The notes under the pieces: model-generated
Told to the model about the DNA's origin: nothing
Databases searched by the model: none
The model's input: only the letters and a program-made list of their open reading frames with translations
Shown: positions 50,901-60,737 of the stretch, in pieces
Layout: every line of letters starts with the position of its first letter
Position numbering within the stretch: the stretch's first letter is position 1
Assembly: GCF_964355755.1 (NCBI RefSeq)
Contig: NC_092677.1
Coordinates: 4,159,001-4,223,000 of the forward strand
Source of the DNA: Antedon mediterranea
Lineage: Eukaryota > Echinodermata > Crinoidea > Comatulida > Antedonidae
Reading direction: 5' to 3'
Length of the DNA stretch: 64,000 bases
Made by a program: the position numbers and the translations under genes

Positions 50901-53444
50901 TAAATTTAGACGGAGTCAAATCACAGCAAAAAAACCAAAAAACTTAACTATACTGTATTGTATAAAATCGGCATTTAAATATTATCAGTTATCAAGTTGC
51001 TGGTAGTATATAAGTGTCATTTTATAAAATAATGTGTTTGTACTGTCTAAGTAGTAATACATATCTTTTCTTTTGCTCATCTTTAGAATGATCTGCAACA
51101 TAAAGAAGTGATGACCAATTGGTATTAAAAAAATGTTTTACAAATTATTTTGATACTTTTTGGTTAATATTGACTCGGTTTTTTTAAAAAGAATAGTTTG
51201 TTAGACGCCTTTTGAGCAATGTGCTGGTGAACAGAGTGGAAAAGGAGAGAATGTGATTGGGATGGAAATACTATAGAGAATGAAGACAAGATTGTGACCA
51301 AAGACTGGGTTCACTTGAGAAAAAATGTGCAGCCTTGCGGGCAAAAGAGGATAGGTACACTGTATGTACGAAATGCTAAACGTCACCTATCTTTTGTAGG
51401 GGACCTAGACCGACAGTACATAAATGCTTTGTACTTTAAACAGAGACACTTGACTTTAAAAACTGTCACCCCTGTAAAGCTCTGTCTACACTACCAAACT
51501 ATCATGGACATGATGATGTCATATAACTACCTTACCATATTTGGGCATATCACTACCATATTTGGGCATATCACTACCATATTTGGGCATATCACTACCA
51601 TATTTGGGCATAGCACTACCATATTTGGGCATATCACTACCATATTTGGGCATATCACTACCATATTTGGGCATATCACTACCATATTTGGGCATATTAC
51701 TACCATATTTGGGCATATCACTACCATATTTGGGCATATCACTACCATATTTGGGCATATCACTACCATATTTGGGCATATCACTACCATATTTGTCAAA
51801 CTACTGTAGTGTACGCTACAGTACTTGGCAACTATTCAATTATTAGAATTTATTTAATGTATGTAGTTTGACTGTAAAAACAATGTCCCGGTTTTAATCC
51901 ATACAATTGAAATATTTTACGGACCTTGGACTGGTTGTTTTATCAAGATTACTTCACACATTTTCTGATAACCTGTCGCAGAATTCTTACTAAGTAAATT
52001 TTACCTGGACTAAACAAACAAAACAGTTCAGTAGTTATGCTTTATGAAATAGGTGGGTGGGCCGGCTACACACTCTCAATAACAGGGCAAGGGATTAGTT
52101 ATATTTATTGTACAAGTGTACAGTCAACTCTCACAATACAGGATTCACTGGACACCAGAAACTCTCTTTTAACTAAACTTTTTGGCCTCCAAAATCTGTT
52201 TCACAATAAAAACAGCCTAATTGTGTTCGGTATTGGGAGTGTTAGAACTACCTACTTATGAATCACTGGTCATTACTTGAAACAATGGAGTGATTCAACA
52301 AAACTAAAAAGTATTTAAAAGTGAAAGACAAAGGAGGAACACATTGTCACAATTATGTTAATCTCTGTCTACAATATCAACCTTTATGTAACAAAAAACA
52401 TGATGATGTCATATCACTACCACATTTGGGCACATCAAATTTTTTTTTTTTCAAATTAGTTTGATAGTGTAGATAGAGCTTTACAAGAAGGTATCATGTA
52501 GGCCTTCTGAATGTGATGTGCCCATATATAGACATGGTGATGTCATCACTACCATATTTTGGCACATCACGTTTTTTAGTCAAACTAGTTTGAGTGTAGA
52601 CAGAGCTTTACTGTACTGTAGGAGTGATTAAGAAACTTCAGACAATAAAGGTAGTATGAATATAATATTGCAAAATTAATAACAACACTAAATTACCAAT
52701 TCTCATATTTTGTTAGTCTTTTTATCATGCCTTCTTCTTCCATAAGCTTTAGAAGTTGTTGTTCCTCTTCTTCTGATCCGTCACATATATAAATACTGTC
52801 CGGTTTGCAGAGCTCTGCTTTTTCCAACACATACTCTTTGACGTGAGGTCGTAAGTCATTCACTGTCATCGACGACATGGCTGGATGTGTTGTTACTGTA
52901 AAACGTCTCAACTTTTGAAAACTGTTAAATGATTTGACCACAGAGGTACTTCTCCTAAAAAAAATAAAATTAATACAGTATATAATTGATTATGATTGCT
53001 TATAATAATTTAAAAAAAGTACGTCTGACAGTAGTCCAGACAATTCTTGGCTTATACTAAGACATGCTATTAGTTTGTTTAAAACAACTACAGATTAGAC
53101 CCAGGTAAATATTTTTTTGAAAAAGTAGATTTTCGATTAATTCTGACATTCAACATTAGTCATTACTGTTGTTGGAAATCTAAGAGCACATATTATTAGG
53201 ACTGTATTTCGAAGGCGTATATTTAAACCAACCAAACTGCTATAAATTACTAATATGAATGCGCTCTTTCAAACTGACACGTACGCCTAGGCTAGCCCCT
53301 CCTCCTACACAAACACAACAGGCATTGTTTAGTGTCCAGCAACAACCGGTTGGTTGGACGGTCCCTTCTTTTGAAGAGGCCTAGCTTCAAGATTATTTTT
53401 AACACTTTCACTTACCGTAACAGCTGAAATGTTAATAGTGTCAT
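44988..53444 (-). CDS. PCK: Phosphoenolpyruvate carboxykinase [GTP], mitochondrial-type, 9 exons, 651 aa
   Basis: Exons (minus): 53444-53416, 52954-52697, 49525-49341, 48858-48655, 48460-48273, 47733-47395, 46977-46776, 45985-45890, 45442-44988. All phases agree. It converts oxaloacetate + GTP to PEP + GDP + CO2 (gluconeogenesis/cataplerosis). Visible motifs: [18 protein letters not shown] (substrate-binding R108), [15 protein letters not shown] (K265/K266), P-loop FPSACGKTN (306-314, with C310), metal/kinase motif ECVGDDIAW (D332/D333), HPNSRFC, GGRRP, and guanine-site [15 protein letters not shown]. The N-terminus [17 protein letters not shown] has no acidic residue before D43 and is rich in R/K, a mitochondrial presequence. 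Length is close to human PCK2 (640). PCK1/PCK2 orthology is not assigned. Introns contain MITEs and a LINE relic. Confidence 0.97.
46015..46433 (+). mobile_element. Non-LTR retrotransposon 3' fragment in PCK intron 7
   Basis: Antisense to PCK. The frame [20 protein letters not shown] followed by ELKQFISS and a stop matches LINE ORF2 C-termini ('WN.LP..IR....SFK..LK'). It is followed by an AT microsatellite (46189-46210) and a tail ending in (AAAT)n near 46410-46433. Confidence 0.65.
46645..46750. repeat. Dispersed repeat D, copy 1 (PCK intron 7)
   Basis: Shares 'aatatgta.at.gtac', GCAGCCAGACATAAGATCAA, 'gttcctat.ttggca.ggc.agctca' and 'ggtcctgt' with 49017-49120, in the same order. Confidence 0.7.
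47121..47311. mobile_element. MITE copy 13 in PCK intron 6
   Basis: Left 'gatctgtctacactatcaaac', right TTAGTTTGATAATGTAGACA-GAGCT. Core GTGATGTGCCCATATACAGA and three 21-bp units. Confidence 0.8.
47990..48090 (+). mobile_element. LINE-like 3' tail in PCK intron 5
   Basis: 'gaggtcgagcctattcac', 'ggctcctcaactttatatttatatat', then (AAATG)n. The style is that of CR1/L2-type tails; no coding part was seen. Confidence 0.35.
49017..49120. repeat. Dispersed repeat D, copy 2 (PCK intron 3)
   Basis: Partner of 46645-46750. Immediately upstream (48950-49000) 'aacgggcacatctttgggaccaaaaaggtgtctcc' is another pogo/Tc1-like terminal remnant. Confidence 0.7.
51475..51821. mobile_element. MITE copy 14 with internal unit expanded to about 13 copies
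   Basis: Left AGCTCTGTCTACACTACCAA, then GGACATGATGATGTCATATA. About 51533-51796 holds thirteen 21-bp units (CATATTTGGG+CATATCACTAC) with very few substitutions, then 'gtcaaactactgtagtgtacgct' as a decayed right end. Because 21 is divisible by 3, open frames run through it on both strands; these are not genes. It lies in PCK intron 2. Confidence 0.9.
52115..52235. mobile_element. Pogo/Tc1-like terminal remnant
   Basis: 'acagtcaactctcacaatacaggattcactggacacc' followed by 'aactttttggcctccaaa' has the wording of a degraded DNA-transposon terminus. It lies in PCK intron 2. Confidence 0.3.
52358..52484. mobile_element. MITE copy 15 in PCK intron 2
   Basis: TTA + ATCTCTGTCTACAATATCAA at the left, GTTTGATAGTGTAGATAGAG at the right, then TTA. 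One 21-bp unit. Confidence 0.8.
52509..52610. mobile_element. MITE copy 16, left-truncated
   Basis: GTGATGTGCCCATATATAGA, one 21-bp unit, then CTAGTTTGAGTGTAGACAGA. It ends 86 bases from the PCK exon 2 donor. Confidence 0.75.
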
Positions 53445-53455
53445 TTTGAAGCACA

Positions 53456-53465
53456 CTTTTATATA
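53456..53465 (-). promoter_or_regulatory. TATA-like box next to PCK exon 1
   Basis: TATATAAAAG on the minus strand, only 12 bases before the ATG at 53444. A start site 25-30 bases downstream would fall inside exon 1, beyond the ATG, so this box cannot drive the reconstructed exon 1 as written. It may be fortuitous or drive a shorter transcript. Confidence 0.3.
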
Positions 53466-54660
53466 CTATTTTAGATCAAATAAATAAGGATTCTATTGCT
53501 AAAAATATACAAAAACTGTCAATTCACTAAGTGACCACAGCATCAAACGGCGCGATCAGCTGGATTGAAGATGACCTAATGCAAAGCCGGCCGGGAGATC
53601 AATCTGCGCAGACTCAAATGTCAATTCACACATAGGAAAATTCCACTCATTTGTGCTAAAAGCAACAAAATATACCAAAAAGGCAAAATTTGCTATTAAC
53701 AACTTATTTCTGATCGGTATATTATTATTATTGATTTATTTTTATGTTTTAATTAATTATTAAATTCAAATTTGATAATTTTATGAATATTAATTTCGGT
53801 TAATTAAAGTAGATCGCCACTAAGTACAGTCTTGTTATCACCCGCGTACTAATATTAAGTATATGTGGAGGTGTGTAATAATTACAGATTTTGATTGGTT
53901 AAATAAGTGGTGTGTGTCGCCGGTGTGGCCATTGCATCATTGTTTTTGACAACAGCTGATCGATGTGGTAAAACGTATAGTAGCCACGAATTATTTTATG
54001 ATTAATACGCAATCAAAACAAATATTCCTCCTATGAAAGCTTTATATTAAATCTACTACATTAACGTATATAAAAAACCACGATATAAAGATAAATGATG
54101 TATTTTAGTCCTAGCCCACTGTTAAGAAAAAAAAAATTAGGATCGCGTTTTCTTTCTGTTTCAGGTAGGTGGGTGTTTGTAAATAACTAAGCTATGCCTA
54201 CTGAGTAGTATTCGGACACTGATGTATACTAAATACAATATTTATGGAAAAACTCCACAGTTCTTTTCAGAATTAATATACGTGGTGACGGCAAACTTTA
54301 TATCAACATATCAATATATATTTATCATAATATCAAACTCATAGGCCTATCAAGATAACTTAGTTACTACATATTATCTACTATATCTTCGTGATTTATA
54401 TTATGTATAATAATGGATTTAACAAGAAAAAAAACCAATTGATTTATATTCGTAATCAATAAAGCATGATAGTTTTATTTATCTGTGCTTGTAATACTAG
54501 AAAATTCAACTTTAAAATGAATCACATCACTAATAGTTATCCTCGTCGACATTTTCGTCAGCTATTTAAATTATATTTTGTTATCTAACTGTTTCGTTAT
54601 CATTGCTATTATTGATAATGATCTACAATTAGAAAACCGGAATTAAAAACGTGTACTTAC

Positions 54661-54692
54661 CTTAGTGAGGATATGACGAGAACTACGGACAT
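54661..54692 (-). CDS. Candidate alternative first coding exon of PCK
   Basis: On the minus strand ATG at 54692 opens MSVVLVISSL plus AG, then a consensus donor GTAAGT at 54660-54655. It ends in the same phase as the 53444 exon. Joining to 52954 gives [18 protein letters not shown], leaving the presequence basic. It could instead be a 5' UTR exon whose ATG is coincidental. Confidence 0.4.
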
Positions 54693-54900
54693 TGATCAAC
54701 TTATCAAGTGACGACACGGATGACAGCGACAGTTATAATCGTAGGAACAAATAAATATAATACTTTAAGATTAAATTGCCTTGTGAGATGGTTTTAATAT
54801 TGTGACGTACAATATGAATGGCTTTGGTATGGAAAATAGTGGGCATGGCATATTTCTGCCGTTTCATTGGCTAATTCGGGGGTGTGTTCGGTGACATTTT
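54693..54900 (-). promoter_or_regulatory. Candidate promoter for the 54.7-kb first exon
   Basis: In minus-strand order: a CCAAT box (TAGCCAATG, about 54872-54864), a CRE-like TACGTCAC (about 54809-54802), and an A/T box TATTATATTTAT (about 54764-54753). The order and distances suit a polymerase II promoter. CRE control is classical for vertebrate PCK1, but the match here is a half-consensus. Confidence 0.35.
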
Positions 54901-56650
54901 GTGGAATAACTATTGTGAGTCAATAGTCCGTGACGACTGGCGTATGATGCAACCATCATTTTATTGTGTTTGGAAAATGACAAATTATTGTCCTTGTTTT
55001 AAAATGATTCTGCACTATTTACTGTATAATTTAAAAAAGCGTTTTCTTTACTAAAAAAAAACTTCGATTCACTATTATTAAGCATAAAAACCAAGGGAGG
55101 CATAAACCATGCGTCTACTGTGACTTTTAAGTTTATGACGATTTGTTTTCTTCAGTGAAATCTGAAAGGACATGTTAACCTCCACAGAAAATTAGTAGAC
55201 GACCTGGCCTATTAATTCTATGCCATTGAACGAGCGCGCGTCAAATCACGTGGGCCTCCTGAATATGGGGTTCTGAGATTAGCCTATTTATTTAAAAAAA
55301 GACGTCCTTTAAACATCAACTCAGTGTGAAAACCACTTTACGGATGAGTATTCTTACAATGCATTGATATAGGTACAGGTACAACGTATAAATATGCCAC
55401 GTCGGCAACCAACAATGACTTTGACGACATTTTACAATGACACGGCCTCGACTCCAAAGTTAAATCTACCGTACCTGAGACACCGTACTGTGTTGTGACG
55501 TGTGAGCAAGAACAATTACACTGACGTCATAAATAATTCTTTACAAAACGGGCCGGGTAGGGGACCAAGGAGGGGGAGGGGTGGTGTGTGGGTTTGGGTG
55601 GAGCGGGTTGCTGCATGGTTCACGTTTCCTGCGATCCTGGTATTTATGTAACACGTACATAATCTATCTTATAATGTACAGGTAATCAAATGCAGTAGTG
55701 AAGTCGTATGGCCACAAATGATTTAATATTGAATGTTTGCTTCATTAAAAAAGCTGTATTATTAAAAACACTATTATTTCTTTGTTTATTATAAATATTA
55801 ACATTAATAATAAACATTTATTGTGGTAAATGATGGCAATATCGGCTACTTTCTTCTTTCTTTCTTTTATTTACCCAAAATAAATTATAAGCATGGTAAA
55901 CATATAAAACCAAATCATATCGTGGGAACAAAAATAGTAAAAACTAATCAAATTTAATATTTGGAAATCTTAGGCTTTAGTTAGTTATAGAAAATTTGAC
56001 AGGGTTGGTTTTTTTTTCCAAGGTAGAAATACGAAACGACCCGCGAATATTAATGGAACTTAACCCTCTAAACTCTCTCAATTATTAAAAAAAATAAGAA
56101 GCTATGTAACTAATGTATTGGTCAAATAAGGATTTTGTACCATTTGACTAGTGGGTCACAAGAGGCAAATTAGCCTATGTAATTTTTATACCCACACACA
56201 ATAAGTTTCAAGTTTCAATGAAATGTTTTGGTAAACACAAAATGCATCGATTATCATGATCGACAGAGCAGCCATATATATGGCTCTGGTTATCGAAACG
56301 TCATAGCTCCCTCTATAGTTGATAACTAATTATGCAAATTTCGATGTAGCTAGCAAAAAAAAATTATTATTAAAAAAATTATTTTAAAGTTATTTTACGT
56401 AAAAAATACAACAGGATACACTAAACAGTACCTTTTATTTACGTGGATTATTAATCTTGATAACATTGAAATTATGTAATATGTTGTATTACGGAATTTC
56501 CAATGACACTGGAAATTCTAGATACACGACAGCAGCCGACATGTTGACAACAGATACTTAAAACAATTAAAACTTGTATTAATACATGTAGTGCAACACT
56601 TAATATTGATAATTAATGTGCAAGTTTAAATAAATATAAATATCAATATT
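54901..56650. other. PCK upstream DNA with a G-rich tract
   Basis: 55551-55610 has several G runs on the plus strand (GGGCC, GGGTAGGGG, GGGGGAGGGG, GGGTTTGGG), an unusual composition here and a possible G-quadruplex former. TGACGTCA occurs at 55522-55529. No exon was recognised. Confidence 0.4.
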
Positions 56651-56679
56651 AATGTTAGTGCAATAATTAAATTAAATAA

Positions 56680-57062
56680 AATTAATTAAAAATTTGCTTT
56701 AAATTAAAATTCTATCCCATAGTTGGCTTATACTTAAAAATTAATTAAACAATTTTCTTTAAAATAAAATTCTATCCCATAGTTGGCTTATATTTAAAAA
56801 TTAATTAAAAATTTTCTTTAAATTAAAATTCTATCCCATAGTTGGCTTATACTTAAAAATTAATTAAACAATTTTCTTTAAATTAAAATGCTATCCCATA
56901 GTTGGCTTATATTTAAAAATTAATTAAACATTTTCTTTAGCCTAAATTAAAATGCTATCCCATAGTTGGCTTATATTTAAAAATTAATTAAAAATTTTCT
57001 TTAAAGTAAAATTCTATCCCATAATTGGCTTATATTTAAAAATCAATTAAAAATTGATTTTA
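56680..57062. repeat. Tandem repeat, unit about 59-63 bp, 6 copies
   Basis: CTATCCCATAGTTGGCTTAT recurs at about 56711, 56771, 56830, 56890, 56953 and 57014, each followed by '(a/c)ttaaaaattaattaaa.aattttctttaaa'. Confidence 0.95.
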
Positions 57063-58016
57063 ATTTATTTCTTGATTATTTAAGAGGCCAATATGACGTC
57101 ATGTGGCGATACGAAATTTTCTCAAAATTGTCATAATATAGCTTTCTTTCTTTTATTTCGAATTTGTTTTTTGATCTGGAAGTTCATCATATTCCCACTG
57201 TGCTTTCCTATCTTTTGTTTAACTGTTTGTTGAAAGGAAATTGTACAGTAGCAGTATAATGTATTGTTATTCAGTGACATTTATCAAATTTGTATTTTAA
57301 TTACTTATTAATATATTTTATTAATCCTCCGTATTTATTGATGATCTTTTATTTATTTCTATTGTTTGTAAATTACACAAACGAAGTCATTATTTGGTCT
57401 CACGCCAAAAATTAATTATTTAAATTTATAATTAAATTAGAGGTGTTATATATTTATATATACACATTTATTCACGAGACTGGTGTATACAGCACAACTG
57501 TTGTTTTTACACAAGTTCGTGATGATATATGTAAAACTAATCGTTGGAAACGCTCTACCATCCCATAACATTATTGATAGAATGAATGAAGCTTCTCAAA
57601 CTAAAACTTTGTAGGTTTGCAACATTAATAATAATGAACGAAGTAATGAATACCACATGCCTTGGTTTATGACTGAATCTGGGTCTTTTGGCATTTTAAT
57701 AATTTTAACAACTTTTATAGCTATTTTTAATAACTAATTTTAACTAATTTAATAGTTAATAATTCATTCATAATAACATTTATTTCTTATCTTTCAAAGT
57801 AAACGAAATAACAATTTAAATATAAATAATTCAGAGGCAAAACCCAGAAAGTAATAAAATTTGGAAAAAATAGTGATAATTAATAAAACACTATATAAAT
57901 ACAAAAAAAAGAAAGAAACATTTTAAAAGAAAATTACAGCAAAATCCCTTCCGCTATTTAGTACCACCGGTATAAATAAAAACAAGTTAAAGACAAATAA
58001 AAAATCTTTTAAACGC
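57063..58016. other. AT-rich DNA 3' of the PCK-like gene
   Basis: No feature was recognised. Minus-strand polyadenylation motifs are not clear close to the stop at 58017. Confidence 0.4.
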
Positions 58017-59324
58017 TCAAAAAGGATTATTTAAAATTGCTAAGAACCTTGATTCTGAAAGTGTGGAACCTCTTTTGGAAATGGCAACACATTTACAGCG
58101 GTCAACCTCCTTGATGAGGTCAAGAAGTGATCGTTCTTTTTCTTCAGAACCGTCACATCTATCAATGCTGTATGGTCTGCAGATCTCAGCCATCTCCATG
58201 ACGTCTTTGACGCCAGGTGTAAAGTTATTCTCTTTCATCTCAGCCATTGCGGGGTGTGTTGTGTTTGTAAAGCCTCTCTTTCCCGTCATCACAGCCATTG
58301 CGGGATGTGTTGGCAATGTAAAACCTCTCTTTCCCGTCATCACAGCCATTGCGGGATGTGTTGTGTTTGTAAAACCTCTTTTTCCAGTCATGGTAGCCTT
58401 TGCTGGATGTGTTGTGTTTGTAAAACCTCTCTTTCCAGTCATGGTAGCCAATGCGGGATGTGTTGTGTTTGTAAAACCTCTCTTTCCCATCATCACAGCC
58501 ATTGCTGGATGTGTTGTGTTTGTAAAACCTCTCTTTCCCGTCATGGTAGCCATTGCTGGATGTGTTGTGTTTGTAAAACCTCTCTTTCCAGTCATGGTAG
58601 CCATTGGGGGATGTGTTGTGTTTGTAAAACCTCTCTTTCCAGTCATGGTAGCCATTGCTGGATGTGTTGTGTTTGTAAAACTTCTCTTTCCAGTCATGGT
58701 AGCCATTGCTGGATGTGTTGTGTTTGTAAAACCCCTCTTTCCTGTCATCACAGCCATTGCTGGATGTGTTTTGTTTGTAAAACCTCTCTTTCCCGTCATC
58801 ACAGCCATTGCTGGATGTGTTGTGTTTGTAAAACCTCTCTTTCCCGTCATCATAGCCATTGCGGGATGTGTTGTGTTTGTAAAACCTCTCAACTGTTGAA
58901 CATTGTTGAATGTTTTGACCACAGAGGTACTTCTAAAAAACAAATAATAAATGCGATTCCGGTAAAATTAGGCGCTAACGTTAATTATTGACAATTGAAA
59001 CCAGTCAACGACCTCAATTAAGAGGACGATTGAAAGAAAAGCTCTGTCTACACTATCAAACTTTATTTGAAAAAAAAAGTGATTTGCCCATATTAGACAT
59101 GATAATGTCATCACTATTTGGGCATATCACTACCTCATTTGGGCAGATCACTACCATATTTGGGCAGATCACACTTTATTTTTGTCAAACTAATTTGATA
59201 GTGTAGACACTACAATAATTAATACACAAGTAGAGCTTCAGAACAAAAAGTAATGGAAGTCAAAAATTCTAATCGTGCTTGACTGCCATAGCACTTGTAC
59301 TTACCGCAACAGTCGAAGTGCCAT
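58017..59324 (-). CDS. PCK-derived gene: presequence-repeat protein without kinase domain, 2 exons, 311 aa
   Basis: Exon 1 is 59324-59305 (MALRLL plus CG, donor GTAAGT). Exon 2 is 58932-58017 (acceptor TTTTTTAG, stop TGA). Phases match, and both junctions sit where those of PCK exons 1-2 do. The product starts MALRLLRSTSVVKTFNNVQQ (compare [16 protein letters not shown]). It then has thirteen 17-residue repeats of consensus RGFTNTTHPAMAVMTGK (residues 22-242), one copy of which aligns with the single PCK segment [14 protein letters not shown]. The end (NFTPGVKDV..AEICRPYSIDRCDGSEEKE..LLDLI) matches the start of mature PCK, but then diverges and stops. There is no acidic residue in about the first 235 positions. 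It has no catalytic domain. It may be a functional novel protein, a decaying partial duplicate, or a source of alternative first exons. Expression is unknown. Confidence 0.7.
58227..58889 (-). repeat. 51-bp coding minisatellite, 13 units
   Basis: Exactly 13 x 51 bp with no indels. Two interspersed subtypes differ mainly in one block, giving MAVMTGK or MATMTGK. Singletons include K for T, S for G, P for A, L or K for M, and LP for NT. The first and last units grade into the flanking PCK-like sequence, so the unit arose from the presequence itself. Confidence 0.95.
59037..59213. mobile_element. MITE copy 17, in intron 1 of the PCK-derived gene
   Basis: Left AGCTCTGTCTACACTATCAA, right TAATTTGATAGTGTAGACAC. 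Core GTGATTTGCCCATATTAGAC and three 21-bp units with CAGATC variants. Confidence 0.85.
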
Positions 59325-59463
59325 TTTCAAGAACACGTTATCGTATGTAAAACAATGAATCCCCTGGAATGCAGAAATTACCACCAAAGTGTCACGTCCA
59401 AAATCAGTAAATGACACGATTTAAAATATAAACAATTAAGAATAATTTATCATATATTATAAT

Positions 59464-59471
59464 TGACGTCA
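59464..59471. promoter_or_regulatory. CRE palindrome upstream of the PCK-derived gene
   Basis: A perfect TGACGTCA about 140 bp upstream of the ATG at 59324. It is suggestive of cAMP/ATF control as known for PCK1 in vertebrates, but one 8-mer is weak evidence. Confidence 0.3.
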
Positions 59472-59788
59472 CAATAGTTGCCGACAATATAATTTGTTTA
59501 TAATTCTATTCACGTTTTTAATTTAGGAAGTTCGTAAGATTTCTTTAGATTCATTGGTTAAACTCGTTGTTTTGTATTCAAATTGTATCATTGTACGTAA
59601 ACAAAATTTAAACCAACCAACTAAATTTCACTTGTACCTTGTTGTTTAAATGAGAATAAATAATATCGTATCGTATCGTAAAATGATAGGTGTGGAAACA
59701 GGGATTACTTTGATCATCATAAGGTCTCCCTCTATGGGCTATTTGTACCTTCGTATAAAGCATATTGTTAAATTATCTGTGAAATGTA

Positions 59789-59825
59789 AATAAACAAGAA
59801 ATATTTCTTACAAAAAACGCCGCTC
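59789..59825. repeat. Short dispersed block, partner of 26475-26512
   Basis: AAACAAGAAATATTTCTTAC followed by 'aaaaaacgccgctc'. Confidence 0.7.
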
Positions 59826-60219
59826 GACATTTTAAAATGAATCATTGTTCTTTTGATTAATTTATGATTAATTATTAAAGATGTCCTTTAATCGCAAAGA
59901 TACATACAAATCACAGATAGTTAATTGTATACACAGCATTTGTAAGACATGTGTACCTTTCCAACAATGTATTATTTGCTAAAAAATATTACTACTAATT
60001 AAAAAATGGCATTTAAAAATGGTCAATTTTTAACTTTAATGTGTTGTAGGCTGTTTGTGTGTGAGTTCGACCTGTACTGTAGGCATGCAACTGAATACCC
60101 TCACGAGACAACGTGACTTCACGGTGGTACACAAGTGAGAAATTTCTTCCAGTCTGTTGATTCGCGTCAACCAATCAAAGGGCGAGAATCCAAAATCGTT
60201 CAATCGTGAGCCCTCATAG

Positions 60220-60395
60220 ACTCTCTTTTCCTAGACGTTTTTTTTTTGGGTCCAGCAGCTGGGACCTATAAATTATAGTCGAGTTTACAAATTCGCAAAA
60301 CTGTCGGCCTTAGATACTAAGGATACCGCTATGAAACAGCTGATTAATGAATATGTCCTCTTGGGACATAGCTGGCTAGAGCCGCGGCGCGAACA
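60220..60395. repeat. Dispersed repeat C, copy 2
   Basis: Partner of 26905-27080, with the same order of conserved blocks. The rest of 59826-60737 shows no recognised feature. Confidence 0.65.
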
Positions 60396-60737
60396 AAACA
60401 CATACGCATCTACATTTCACTGGGTTTAAATGTCCACGTAATACAGTAGTGACGCATCATGCCGCGATGGATTTAATAACGTAACGTACGTTTGTGTTAG
60501 GCCTACGACACTATAGGATACTGCATTTCAGGTATTGAAAAATCGATTGATCACACTCAATTGTTAGTATATAGTGCCTTCTATGTATCTGGTTACGGAA
60601 CCTGGGATGTAAAGCACTGTGCTGGTTGTGCTTTAAACTTGGTTCTTCTCACACGCAATTAATTTCACTTCATTCATATACGATTAAACTGATCCGAATC
60701 TATCCGAATTACACATCCAACGTCCGTCGTAGTCATA

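Noticed and set aside
51294-51846. Frames with HITTIFG or CPNMVVI repeats
   Set aside because: By-products of the 21-bp array inside a MITE.
58063-58991. Plus-strand open frames of 278 and 245 codons with Cys-rich CCVCKTSLS-type repeats
   Set aside because: They are antisense/frame shadows of the 51-bp array. The minus frame is the one continuous with PCK-like sequence and flanked by matching splice sites.
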